Assembly: GCA_019744815.1 (NCBI GenBank)
Contig: JAIEUA010000012.1
Span: 186,001-250,000, forward strand
Source: Phycisphaerales bacterium
Lineage (GTDB): Bacteria > Planctomycetota > Phycisphaerae > Phycisphaerales > UBA1924
DNA: 64,000 nt
Direction of reading: 5' to 3'
Both the position numbers and the translations under genes were made by a program. A model generated the notes under the pieces. The model was not told where the DNA came from. It saw nothing but the letters and a program-made list of their open reading frames with translations, and did no database searches. Shown here one piece after another: positions 50,990-60,028 of this stretch (position 1 is the stretch's first letter; every line of letters starts with the position of its first letter).

Positions 50990-53254
50990 TTACGGGCAGA
51001 TCAGGGTCTCGTACGCGGCGGCGAAGATCACGAAGTCCGAGTCGTCGACGAAGCCGTCGTTGTTGAGGTCCGACGGGCATCCGACCGGCATGCTCGGGTC
51101 GGCGCAGTCCAGGATGCCGTACGCGGCCGCGAAAATCACGAAGTCCGAGTCATCGACGAAGGTGTCGCCGTTGAGGTCCGCCGGGCAGGGCGGGGCCGTC
51201 ACGGTCACGAAGTTCGCGGTCGACAGGTTACCGTCGGCATTGAGGATCCGCATGGTCTGCCCGCCCAGCGTCGCGTTGGCCGCGATGTTGAACGACAGGC
51301 CGGTGACCTGGGTGCCCAAGGCGTTCGGCACCGGGGTGCCGGTGACCGTGATGCCCGAGCCGGTGGTCACCGAAACCTGCGTCGCCGCGGTGACGTTCTT
51401 CAGGTTCGTGCCGTTGATGGTGAAGGGCACGACCGTGCCGCGCTGGCCGCTGACCGAATTGCCGGTGACGGTCATGGTGCCGCCAAAGACGGTGACCTGG
51501 ATGGTGTCAACCGTGGTCTTGGCGTTGGAGTCGCGGACGCGGAGCGAGACGTTGTAGACGCCGTTGGAGACGTAGGTGAAGGTGGGCTGAGGCGCCGACG
51601 CCGCGGGCGAGGCGCCGGTCTCGAACGTGCCGTCGCCATCAAGGTCCCACTCGTAGCGGCTGATGGAGGTCGCGACGCGGATCTCCGTGGTGGCCGAGTG
51701 AATGTTGCCGATGAACTGAGCGGTCGTGTTCGCCCGGACGCGCTTGTTCACGCCGGCGTTGGCGTAGGGATTGGCGTAAATGTTGGTCCCGACCTGAACG
51801 TCGAGGTCATACAGCTGGACGATGGTGTTGGGGTTGGCGCCGTTGGTGGGATTGGCGGAGTTGTTATCAAACACCCGCAGCACGTAGCTGCCCGCGGGCA
51901 GGGCGCTGAAGGTGAAGGTCTCGGTGCCGCCGGCCGCTGTCGCGTCGACGGTGCCAACCGTCACGGTGCCGTCACTGTTGGTCAGGACGTACGCGAGATT
52001 GCCAGCGGCGTTGGCGCTGTAGGTCACGGGCGAGACGACGTCGCACTGGAAGGACTGCTGCTCGGTGATGATCGTGCCGCCACGCGGGGTCACAACGATC
52101 CGCACGTTCTGAGCGCTATCCAGGGTGAACTTGTAGAAGTCCGCGCCGCTGGGGTTCGCCCCGTTGTTCCAGAAGCCGTTGACCGAGAGATCGCGAGCGG
52201 TGAACGACTTGAGGGCCGGAGTGGTGAGGTTGCCCAGGTCCACCGCGGTCGCCAGCGACTGGTTGCCGCTGTAGCGATCGCCGTAGTTCCGCTGAGCGCC
52301 CCGGCGATCGTCGTTGTTGTGCGAGTCAAAGCCGGTGCCGATCTGCGGCTCCATCAGCTTGGTGCCTGTGCAGGGCACCTGGTGAACGAACCCGGTGCCG
52401 TGCCCGTGCTCGTGCGTCACGGTGTTGCGCAGATAGCGGAAGTTGTTGGTCGAATCCGGGAACGTGCCGCCCACCGAGAAGTAGGACGTGTTGATGCACA
52501 TGTCGCCGCCGACGATGGCCGCCAGGCTCGGCGAGCCGGGGAACGCGTTGTACGCCAGGACCGGGGTGGCCGAGCCCAGCGCCAATCCACCGATGCGGAT
52601 GTCACCCACACTGGAGCGGCGGGTCGACACCTGATCCATCGCGATCCCGCTGTCGCTGTTCTCCGTGTAAGTGATGCCAGCGTACTTCTTCCAAGCCGCG
52701 AGGGCCTGGCGAACAAACTCTTTGCCCCGGTCCTCGCTGCCGAAGGCCGTCGTGAGCGCGCCCACCAGCGTGTTCGGGCCGGTCGCGAAACCGCTGCCCG
52801 TCAAGCCCCAGGTGGTCCCGTCGGCCGGGAAGCTGTAGGTCAGATTGGCGCGGCTCGCGTCGCCGGGGGCCGCCGTGGCGTTCCCCGCCGAGTTCCACTT
52901 CCGCTGATCGACGTTGAAGCGGTCCGCAAACGGATCGTCGTTGGGCACCTGGGTGGGGGGCAGCAACTGGAACTTGTCGATCGCTTCCTGCCACTGGGCC
53001 TGCGTCATGTTGGGCACATAGCAAGTCGGGCTGCTGCTGATGTGCTTGATCACGCTGGCCCGGAGCATCGCGGTGCGGGCACCCTCGGCCTTGCTCTGGA
53101 TCGCCATCTCCAGCTCATACGGCAGCGGGCTTTGCGGCGCGCTGCTCGGGTTGTAGGGGAACGCACCAAGCTGGGCGTTGGAGGCGGCCAGACCGGCCGA
53201 CAGCGCCAGGGCGCCAGCGGTGAGATTCCACGTCGTCTTTCCACGATTCTGCAT
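50990..53254 (-). CDS. Secreted metalloprotease with PKD and dockerin-like C-terminus (copy 1)
   Basis: A 754-residue protein from the ATG at 53254 with signal peptide ending near SNAQ. A metzincin/matrixin-like zinc site HExxHxxGxxH lies at His281-Glu282, His285 and His291. A PKD-type domain (ISRYEWDLDGDGTFETG, then NGVYNVSLRVRDSNAKTTVD) and an IPT-like strand region follow. The last 65 residues hold two Ca-binding repeats, each starting CP(A/S)DLN and ending in Cys; the chain ends LICP. It is paralogous to the next gene, with which it shares the zinc site at the same residue numbers. Confidence 0.8.
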   Translation of the reverse strand: MQNRGKTTWNLTAGALALSAGLAASNAQLGAFPYNPSSAPQSPLPYELEMAIQSKAEGARTAMLRASVIKHISSSPTCYVPNMTQAQWQEAIDKFQLLPPTQVPNDDPFADRFNVDQRKWNSAGNATAAPGDASRANLTYSFPADGTTWGLTGSGFATGPNTLVGALTTAFGSEDRGKEFVRQALAAWKKYAGITYTENSDSGIAMDQVSTRRSSVGDIRIGGLALGSATPVLAYNAFPGSPSLAAIVGGDMCINTSYFSVGGTFPDSTNNFRYLRNTVTHEHGHGTGFVHQVPCTGTKLMEPQIGTGFDSHNNDDRRGAQRNYGDRYSGNQSLATAVDLGNLTTPALKSFTARDLSVNGFWNNGANPSGADFYKFTLDSAQNVRIVVTPRGGTIITEQQSFQCDVVSPVTYSANAAGNLAYVLTNSDGTVTVGTVDATAAGGTETFTFSALPAGSYVLRVFDNNSANPTNGANPNTIVQLYDLDVQVGTNIYANPYANAGVNKRVRANTTAQFIGNIHSATTEIRVATSISRYEWDLDGDGTFETGASPAASAPQPTFTYVSNGVYNVSLRVRDSNAKTTVDTIQVTVFGGTMTVTGNSVSGQRGTVVPFTINGTNLKNVTAATQVSVTTGSGITVTGTPVPNALGTQVTGLSFNIAANATLGGQTMRILNADGNLSTANFVTVTAPPCPADLNGDTFVDDSDFVIFAAAYGILDCADPSMPVGCPSDLNNDGFVDDSDFVIFAAAYETLICP

Positions 53255-53425
53255 CGGAGTCCTCCAGCGAGGCGTCAGCGCGCGGCATCCTCCCGGGCGC
53301 ATCGGTTACGCTTGCTCAAACATACAGGCAACCCGCGCCGGTTGCGAGCAAAATATCGTCCGAAAAGCCGCGTACTTTCCCGAAAGCACCCCGCGACGCG
53401 GCCGTGCTCCCAGGTCCGATACCTC

Positions 53426-55672
53426 TTACGGACACAGCAGCGCGTCGTACCCGACCACGAACACCCCGAAGTCGGCGTCGTTGACCGCCCCGTCGCCATC
53501 CAGATCCGACGGGCAGGCCGCGGGCATCGCCGGATCGGAGCACTCCAGAATGTCGTACGCCACGACGAAGATCTGGAAGTCGGCGTCATCGACGAAGCCG
53601 TCAAGATTCAAATCTCCGGGGCACGGCGGTGCCGCCACCGTCAGCAACGCCGCGTTCGCGGAACCGTCGGCGTTCGAGACCGACACCGTCCGCGACCCCA
53701 GCGCGGCGTTCGAGGCGATGACGTACGAGAGACCCGTGACCTGGGTGCCCAGGGCGTTTCGAACCGGCGTGCCGGTGACGCTCACGCCGGATCCCGAAAC
53801 CGTCACCATCGACGCGGCGGAGAGGTTCTTGAGGTTCTTGCCCGTCAGCGTGAACGGCACCACGCGGCCACGGGACGCCGACTGGGACGTCCCGGTGAGC
53901 TGCGTCGTCGCACCAAAGACCGTCACGGCCAGCGTGTCGGTGCCCGCCTTGCCATTGGAGTCGACCACCCGGAGCGAGACGTTGTACACGCCGTTCGAGG
54001 GGTAGGTAAAGGTGGGCTTGGGCGCACTGGCGGCGGGCAGAACGCCGGTCTCGAAGACGCCGTCGCCGTCGAGGTCCCATTCGTAGCGGCTGATCGTCGT
54101 GGGAACTCGGGTTTCGGTGGGCGCGGAATTGACGTCGCCCATGAAGTACGCGGGGGCGTTGGCCTTGACGCGCTTGGCGAGGCCCGCGTTCGCGTAGGGC
54201 TCAGTGAAGACGCCGGCGCCCGAGAGAAGCTCAAGATCGTACATCTGCACGATGGTGTTGCCGTTGGCGCCGCCGGTGACGTTGGCCGCGTTGTTATCCC
54301 AGACCTGAACGAAATACGTGCCCGCGCCGAGATTCGAGGTCAGCGACTCGAACACGCCGACACTGGCCGCGTTCACGGTTGTGATCGTGTTGCCGTTGGA
54401 GTCAAGCAGCCGGAACGCCAGGTCGCCGAACAGCTTCGAGTTGTAGATGGTGGTCGTGCCGGTGCACTGGCTGGCTTGCTGCCCGGTCTCGTAGGACTCG
54501 CCGGTGGGGTTGACGTTGATGGTGACCTGCTGGGACTGAGTCAACGTGAACTTGAAATAGTCGGTGCCCGGCGGGTTGGTGCCGTTGTCGTAAAAGCCAT
54601 TGGTCGAGAGGTCGCGGAGCGCCACCGAGCGAGCCGGGCTGGAGAGCGTGCCGAGGTTGACGGCGTTTCCGAAGGAGAAGTTGCCGCTGTAGCGATCGCC
54701 GTAGTTGCGATTCACGCCCCGACGGTCGTCGAGCTGGACCATGTCCGTCAGCACCGAAGCCTGCGGCTCCATGAGCTTGGTGCCGACGCAGGGGACCTGG
54801 TGGATGAAGCCCAACCCGTGCCCGTGCTCGTGCGCGATGACGTTGCGGAAGTTGCGGTAGTCAAGGTCGGGGTTGGAGAAGCGTGCGCCCTCGTTGAAGT
54901 AGGCGGTGTTCATGCACATGTCGCCGCCGCCGAAGGTGGAGGAGACGCCGAGCGTGGTGGGGAAGCCGTTGTACGCGAGGAGGCCGTTGATGCCCCAGAA
55001 GAGCCCACCAAAGCGGATATCGCCGACGGTCGTGCGTCGGTTGCTGTTGGTGTCCATGGGGATCCCGCTGTCCGCGACCTCGGTGTACGAGAGTCCGCCG
55101 TAGCGACGCCAGTTGGCGATCGCCTGTCGAATGTACTCCTTGCCCAGCTCCGGATCGCCGAACGCGATGCTCAAGCCGAACTCCATGTCGCTGAATCCCT
55201 TCGGCACGATGGTGCCGTTGAGACCCCACGCGGTGTTGTCGGGCGCGAAGCTGTAGGTGAGGTTGGCGCGAAGCCCCGTGCCGGAAACGAAACCGCCGCC
55301 GCTGGAGCCCGCGGGGCCCCACTTGAAGAAGTCGAGGTCGAAGCGATCTTGGAAGGGATCGCCGGGGCCGAGCGTCGGCGGGCGCAGGTCATAGTCGGCG
55401 AGCACCTTGGCCCACAGCTCGGGGGTGGTGTCGTTGGCGAAGCACAAGGGAGCGCTCTCAATCGCCCGCACGGCCCGGGCGCGGATCATCGACGCACGCG
55501 TCGCCGATCCACCCGCCGCATCAGCAATCGCCGACTCAAGCGAGGCCGGAAGCGTCTTGGCGGTCGGCGTGGGTGCCGACCACGGGAACGCGCCGAGCTG
55601 CGCCACTGCGGACGATGAGCCCGCGATCAGGACCAGAACCGAGGGGACAACAACGCTCATCGCTCGACGCAT
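53426..55672 (-). CDS. Secreted metalloprotease with PKD and dockerin-like C-terminus (copy 2)
   Basis: A 748-residue protein; the ATG at 55672 is used because GGAGCG precedes it (longer starts at 55723 and 55774 exist). Signal peptide, then the same N-terminal block as copy 1 (AQLGAFPW). Zinc motif HEHGHGLGFIH at His281, Glu282, His285, His291. PKD region (ISRYEWDLDGDGVFETG, SNGVYNVSLRVVDSNGK). The C-terminus has two Cys-bracketed Ca-binding repeats (CPGDLNLDGFVDDADF and CPSDLDGDGAVNDADF) and ends LLCP. A tandem duplicate of the downstream gene. Confidence 0.8.
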   Translation of the reverse strand: MRRAMSVVVPSVLVLIAGSSSAVAQLGAFPWSAPTPTAKTLPASLESAIADAAGGSATRASMIRARAVRAIESAPLCFANDTTPELWAKVLADYDLRPPTLGPGDPFQDRFDLDFFKWGPAGSSGGGFVSGTGLRANLTYSFAPDNTAWGLNGTIVPKGFSDMEFGLSIAFGDPELGKEYIRQAIANWRRYGGLSYTEVADSGIPMDTNSNRRTTVGDIRFGGLFWGINGLLAYNGFPTTLGVSSTFGGGDMCMNTAYFNEGARFSNPDLDYRNFRNVIAHEHGHGLGFIHQVPCVGTKLMEPQASVLTDMVQLDDRRGVNRNYGDRYSGNFSFGNAVNLGTLSSPARSVALRDLSTNGFYDNGTNPPGTDYFKFTLTQSQQVTINVNPTGESYETGQQASQCTGTTTIYNSKLFGDLAFRLLDSNGNTITTVNAASVGVFESLTSNLGAGTYFVQVWDNNAANVTGGANGNTIVQMYDLELLSGAGVFTEPYANAGLAKRVKANAPAYFMGDVNSAPTETRVPTTISRYEWDLDGDGVFETGVLPAASAPKPTFTYPSNGVYNVSLRVVDSNGKAGTDTLAVTVFGATTQLTGTSQSASRGRVVPFTLTGKNLKNLSAASMVTVSGSGVSVTGTPVRNALGTQVTGLSYVIASNAALGSRTVSVSNADGSANAALLTVAAPPCPGDLNLDGFVDDADFQIFVVAYDILECSDPAMPAACPSDLDGDGAVNDADFGVFVVGYDALLCP

Positions 55673-55920
55673 GGGAACGCTCCGCGCTGGCCCGCGAACT
55701 CGCCGCGAGCCGCCATGTTTCATTGGATTGAAACGATCTCCCCCCGACCACTTCATCCCTGTCGGTGCACTCACGAGACCTCAGGATAATCCCCGAGCGT
55801 TTCAAAAGCGACAAAGACGTCCGTGGAAGTGCGGATTTCTGTGCAGGGCGTTCCAAAGCGGGATCGGCCCGCCGTTATCCGGACGGTTCGAGGTCGTCGC
55901 CGGGGCACGCTCCCACCGTT

Positions 55921-57351
55921 TCAGGGGCAGATCAACTGCTCGTACGCCGCCGCGAAGACCACGAAGTCGGCGTCGTCGGTGATGCCGTCTCCGGTGAGGT
56001 CGCAGGCGTTGGTGGTCAGCGTCTCGTACGCGACGGCGAAGTTGACGAAGTCAGAGTCGTCGACAACGTTGTCCTTGTTGAAGTCCGCACGGCAGAGTTT
56101 CTGAATCATGGTTTTGACCATGGAGAGCACGTCGTTGCCGGTGGGGACGATGAAGGACGTGGGCAGCACGAAGCCGTTGGTGCCGGTGTCGCGGAGCTCG
56201 GCGGTGACGGAGAACGCGCCGAGCGTCCCGAAGACCCAGTCAGGGGCGGTGCCGCTGGCGAGGTACAGGATCTCTGATCCGCCAAACGTGTACGCGGCCC
56301 CGGTTGTGGCGGCGACAGAATCCCGCATCGCGCTGCCGATGCGATTGATGGACGCCAGGCCGATCGGGTCCGCGTACTGGTAGCCCCAGGTGCGGAGGAT
56401 GAGCTGCGAGTAGCTGTGCAGGTCGATGTGCGCGACGACCTTGGGGACGCCGAGCATGTAGTTGCGAAGCACCTGAGTCTCGGGCTCAGAGAAGGGGCTC
56501 GGGCCGCGGTATGTGTCGCTGCTCAGGCTGCCGCTGGAGCCGGACGAGAGGCCCCAGCCGACGGACCAGTTGCGGTTGAGGTCGATGCCGCGCGTGCTGG
56601 TGCCGGTGACGCGACGGTTCTTGCGCCACAGGCGGTTGTTGGTCCAGGTGTAGACGTAGCCGTCGGGATTGGTGATCGGGATGATGACGAGCTCGTACTG
56701 ATCGAGGATCGATTTCGCGGCCGCATCGGTGTTGTATTTGCTGAGCAGCTCGGTCGTCGTGTACAGGTTCGACGTGACGGTGATCCACTCACGCGCGTGC
56801 TGCAGCGAGTTGAGCACGACGACGGGCTTGCGCACGCCACCGATCGGCGGCACGGGGCTGGTCACCCGCATCCCGAAAATCTCGCGGCCTTCGACGGAGT
56901 TGCCGAGCGAGATCCGAGCGACAAAGCCGGGGTAGGTGGCGACCAGCGTGTTGACGTAGTTGCTGACACCGGTGTAATCCGCGTAGGTGTCGAAGTAGGC
57001 GCGGTTCTCGAAGGGCTGGTTCCGCTCCGCCAGGTCGGCGTCGAGCAGGGCCTGCACGTCTTCGATGAGCACCGAGAAGGGCACGCCGTGGAGCGTGAGC
57101 GTGGCGAGCTGCTCGCGGGAGATGCGGTAATCGACCGCGCCCGTCGCGGACGGACCACAGGTCCACGGGTCGTCGGACAACTGCTCCAAGAGCCGCAGGT
57201 CAGCGTCGCCGCGGGGTTGCACGCGGACGACGACGTCGCCGTCGAAGCGGGCCATCTCGGCGGGCTGGGTGTTGGGAGCAGCCAGGGCGTTCCCGGCGAG
57301 CAGCAACAGAGCGGCGGCGGACATCGTGACAGCGGTCAGAAACTTCTGCAT
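55921..57351 (-). CDS. Secreted M14 zinc carboxypeptidase with dockerin-like C-terminus
   Basis: A 476-residue protein from the ATG at 57351, with signal peptide (LLLLAGNALA). Zinc ligands His185 and Glu188 in QHAREWI and His312 in HIDLHSYSQ; substrate residues in GIDLNRNW; catalytic Glu385 in TAELRDTG. All main M14 residues are present, so it should remove C-terminal amino acids outside the cell. After about residue 410 come two Ca-binding repeats (DFNKDNVVDDSDFVNF and DLTGDGITDDADFVVF) and the end LICP. Confidence 0.88.
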   Translation of the reverse strand: MQKFLTAVTMSAAALLLLAGNALAAPNTQPAEMARFDGDVVVRVQPRGDADLRLLEQLSDDPWTCGPSATGAVDYRISREQLATLTLHGVPFSVLIEDVQALLDADLAERNQPFENRAYFDTYADYTGVSNYVNTLVATYPGFVARISLGNSVEGREIFGMRVTSPVPPIGGVRKPVVVLNSLQHAREWITVTSNLYTTTELLSKYNTDAAAKSILDQYELVIIPITNPDGYVYTWTNNRLWRKNRRVTGTSTRGIDLNRNWSVGWGLSSGSSGSLSSDTYRGPSPFSEPETQVLRNYMLGVPKVVAHIDLHSYSQLILRTWGYQYADPIGLASINRIGSAMRDSVAATTGAAYTFGGSEILYLASGTAPDWVFGTLGAFSVTAELRDTGTNGFVLPTSFIVPTGNDVLSMVKTMIQKLCRADFNKDNVVDDSDFVNFAVAYETLTTNACDLTGDGITDDADFVVFAAAYEQLICP

Positions 57352-57398
57352 CACACTCTCCAAGGCCTCGGGTCGTGATCCGATCACACTGGTACGGC

Positions 57399-58796
57399 TC
57401 ACGGGCACAGCAGTTGCTCGTAGGCGGCAGCGAACAGCACAAAGTCGGAATCGTCAACGAAGCCGTCGTTGTTGAGATCACTCGGGCACGGGCCGCTGGC
57501 CGGGCAGAGCAGCGCTTGGTAAGCGTTGCTGAACAGCACAAAATCGGCGTCGTCGACGGATCGATCGCTATTGAGATCCGCCGGGCAGGGGCAGACGGGC
57601 GGGAACTGAGCGGTGATCGCGTCCCACAGGGCGCTGGTGGACCCTTGATAGCCCATCGCCCACATGCCGACGCCGCCGAGGCCGTAGGTCTTGGCCCGGG
57701 CGTACTTCAGGCCCAGCGACTCGGCGTCGTCGTACCAGACCTGATTCCAGGTGGAATCCTGCCAGCGGTACCACGGCGTGCGCGAGGATGTATCCCATTG
57801 CCGGCCATAGCTGCCGACCGCGACGGCGGCGTTGGCGTAAGTCACAGACTGCGTGAACGCGAGCACACTCGAGTACGCGGCGGAGGTGCTGGTGTCCCAC
57901 TGGTTGCCGTACCAGGGCGTGCCGAGGATCATCTTCTGCGGCGAAGCGGTGAGCACGCTCGCGTACTGCGTACGCATCGTGTTGTCCACGTTGAACGAAC
58001 CGCCGAACAGTGGGGCCGACGGGCCGGTGGTCGTCGACCACGAGCCGTAGAAGTCGTAGCCCATGATGAAGAGGAAGTCGGCCTGCGCCGCGACGGCGCT
58101 GAGGTTCCAGGCGTTCCCCCAGTTCACGGCCGGGGTCGCGATGTGGATCTCGCACGGGATCCGCTGCTGATCGAAGTAGTCCCTCATGGCCTGCAGGAAT
58201 CCGGGGACCTGCGACGGCCACGCGTTGCTGGTCGAGCCCTCGAAGTCAATGCACACGCCGTCGGCGCCAGCGAGGACCTGGGTACGGAGCTTGGAGAAGA
58301 AGTTGTTCCGCGCGGTGGTGCTGGTCATGAGCGACAGCACCTGCGTGGGATTGAAGTTGGTGATGGTGAGGATGACCTTCACGCCGTTAGCCCGGGCGGT
58401 GTTGATGGTGGTGGTCCAGGGCCAGCCGATGGTGTTGGACAGGTTGCCGCTGGCATCGACGCCGATCGAGAAGACGCCGACGTGCGAGAGCAGGTCCCAG
58501 CGGATGTTGCTGGTGCCCGACCAGTAGGGAAGGAAGCCGAAAACCTTCTGCGTGGGTTTGCAGAGGAGGGTCGAGGCTTGAACGCTGAGGTTGGAGAGGG
58601 CGGGATTGGCGTCGCCGCTCGGGTCGTGCTGCGTCGGCGTCGGCCCGTGCGAACGCTGCGACCAACCGATCGCGGGGGTGGGATCGGGGGCCGGCGTTGG
58701 GGCGACAACGACAGCGGCAACCGTCAAAGCGGCAATGGCGGGGACGACAGACACCACGACGACTATACCCGAGGACGCAAGCGTCGCGAAGGGCAT
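57399..58796 (-). CDS. GH18 (chitinase-like) glycosidase with dockerin-like C-terminus
   Basis: A 465-residue protein from the ATG at 58796, N-terminal hydrophobic signal/anchor. GH18 landmarks: FGFLPYWSG start, catalytic motif DGVCIDFEG with Glu186 as acid/base, FLFIMGYDFYGSWS, and WYDDAESLGLKYARAKTYGL, then GGVGMWAMGYQG. It likely cleaves chitin or peptidoglycan-like glycans. Two C-terminal Ca-binding repeats follow (CPADLNSDRSVDDADF, CPSDLNNDGFVDDSDF), ending LLCP. An open frame continues upstream through a palindromic repeat to 58892, but that part is repeat-derived. Confidence 0.87.
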   Translation of the reverse strand: MPFATLASSGIVVVVSVVPAIAALTVAAVVVAPTPAPDPTPAIGWSQRSHGPTPTQHDPSGDANPALSNLSVQASTLLCKPTQKVFGFLPYWSGTSNIRWDLLSHVGVFSIGVDASGNLSNTIGWPWTTTINTARANGVKVILTITNFNPTQVLSLMTSTTARNNFFSKLRTQVLAGADGVCIDFEGSTSNAWPSQVPGFLQAMRDYFDQQRIPCEIHIATPAVNWGNAWNLSAVAAQADFLFIMGYDFYGSWSTTTGPSAPLFGGSFNVDNTMRTQYASVLTASPQKMILGTPWYGNQWDTSTSAAYSSVLAFTQSVTYANAAVAVGSYGRQWDTSSRTPWYRWQDSTWNQVWYDDAESLGLKYARAKTYGLGGVGMWAMGYQGSTSALWDAITAQFPPVCPCPADLNSDRSVDDADFVLFSNAYQALLCPASGPCPSDLNNDGFVDDSDFVLFAAAYEQLLCP

Positions 58797-58803
58797 ACTG
58801 AAC

Positions 58804-58887
58804 GAGCCCCGAGCGTGAGCGAGTGGGTTCTCGGGCGTCTGGGAGCGCCGCAGAAATAGGCCACCCACTCGCTGACGCTCGGGGCTC
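58804..58887. repeat. Inverted repeat upstream of the GH18 gene
   Basis: 24-base arms at 58804-58827 and 58864-58887 match at 23 of 24 positions: GAGCCCCGAGCGTNAGCGAG plus TGGG and its complement, with a 36-base loop. It separates the GH18 start from the end of the FkbM gene. A 14-base copy of the arm start (GAGCCCCGAGCGTG) also occurs at 40742-40755. Confidence 0.75.
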
Positions 58888-58911
58888 GTCAAGGCGCGGG
58901 CTCGTCGCTCC

Positions 58912-59817
58912 TTACCGCTTCGGTGGCTGCTTCAAGGGCTGGGGCTCTTCGCGCAGGTCGTTCTCGTCGAAGCTCGCCATGATGTTGTTGTTGCCGAGCT
59001 TGTCGTAGTCGGCGACGCTCAGGCGGCGGTAAACGATCTTGCCGTTCTCGCGGACGTGGCCGTAAGCCGGGCAGCCGAGGATCTCGAGCTGCTCGAGCGT
59101 GCCCTTGGCCTTGTCTTTCCCGTGCAGCGCGATGGCCATGCGGGGCTTGTACTTCTTGATGGTCTCGCGCCCGCCGATCAGGATCTTCACCTCGGCGCCC
59201 TCGGTGTCGATCTTCATCATCTGCGGCGGCTTCGCTCCGCTGGTCGCGACATAGTGATCGAGCGTCATCAACTCGACCCGTTCAGTTTTGGGCGGCAGGC
59301 CGAAGTGGGCGCGGCCGGTGGACGCCTGACCACCCGAAATGCTGTTGAGCACCGCCGAGCCGGAGTTCATGTCGTCGATCTGCAGGTCCTCGTGACCGGG
59401 CGCATCGGAGAGCGCCAGCGGCGAGATGGTGCACGCGGCCTCCATCTTGCCGAGCTTCATGTTGCGTTCCAAGAGCTCGCGGTTCTCGAGCATGGGCTCG
59501 AAGGCGTAGAGGTGTCCCGCGCCGAACCACTGGTGCATCACGCGGGTGTAAAGACCGATGTTGGCACCAATGTCGTAGACGACGTCGCCGGGACGGATAA
59601 GCCGCGCGAAGAGCGAGACCACGAACGCATCATGGATGAGCGGGTGTTCCCAGAGCAGGTAGCGATGGCGACGCAGGCGGATCGCCACCGGCCCGATGTC
59701 GCGCATGGTGGTGTCGTGACGCCAGTCGGGAATGGCCTTGACGCAGGCGCGTGCCGCGGCGTTGAGCGCGGAGCTCTTGCGGATGGTGTTGACAACCGAT
59801 CGCAGCATCGTCCGCAT
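58912..59817 (-). CDS. FkbM-family SAM-dependent methyltransferase
   Basis: A 301-residue protein from the ATG at 59817, behind AGGAGAA. SAM-binding motif GDVVYDIGANIGLYTRVMHQ, then YAFEPMLENRELLERN, and the FkbM hallmark MMKIDTEGAEVKILIGG. Members O-methylate sugars or polyketides. The substrate is not evident; no glycan cluster surrounds it. Confidence 0.88.
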   Translation of the reverse strand: MRTMLRSVVNTIRKSSALNAAARACVKAIPDWRHDTTMRDIGPVAIRLRRHRYLLWEHPLIHDAFVVSLFARLIRPGDVVYDIGANIGLYTRVMHQWFGAGHLYAFEPMLENRELLERNMKLGKMEAACTISPLALSDAPGHEDLQIDDMNSGSAVLNSISGGQASTGRAHFGLPPKTERVELMTLDHYVATSGAKPPQMMKIDTEGAEVKILIGGRETIKKYKPRMAIALHGKDKAKGTLEQLEILGCPAYGHVRENGKIVYRRLSVADYDKLGNNNIMASFDENDLREEPQPLKQPPKR

Positions 59818-59923
59818 GGGACGGGTTCTCCTGGCCAACCGTGGGAGGTGGGCGGGGGGTGAAGACCGAACGGGAACAGACCATTATCGGCGATCGGCGG
59901 GCGGGGGCTGAGGAAGCGAACGG

Positions 59924-60028
59924 AAAGCGAGCCGGGGCGTCCTCGCCCCGTGCAGTGGGGTTCACTCTTCGAGGCTTAACGGGAACGGACGCGTGTTCCG
60001 CCGGGGCGGGGACGCCCCGGCTCGCTTT
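59924..60028. repeat. Long-range inverted repeat at the ppx 3' end
   Basis: AAAGCGAGCCGGGGCGTCC (59924-59942) and its exact complement (60010-60028), 19 bases each, separated by 67 bases. Each arm also continues into a short local palindrome. The right arm lies inside the last codons of the Ppx/GppA gene. Confidence 0.75.

Noticed and set aside
51698..55618. 1306-codon open frame on the plus strand opposite the two metalloproteases
   Set aside because: It spans two real genes and their gap and has no recognisable motif. The metalloproteases have signal peptides, zinc sites and repeats.
57399..57600. PEP-CTERM or LPXTG-type anchor on the hydrolases
   Set aside because: No hydrophobic helix or basic tail at the C-terminus; the ends are Ca-binding repeats followed by Cys-Pro.
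58797..58892. Upstream start of the GH18 protein at 58892
   Set aside because: The extra residues are encoded by both arms of a palindromic repeat and precede the signal peptide, which should be at the N-terminus.
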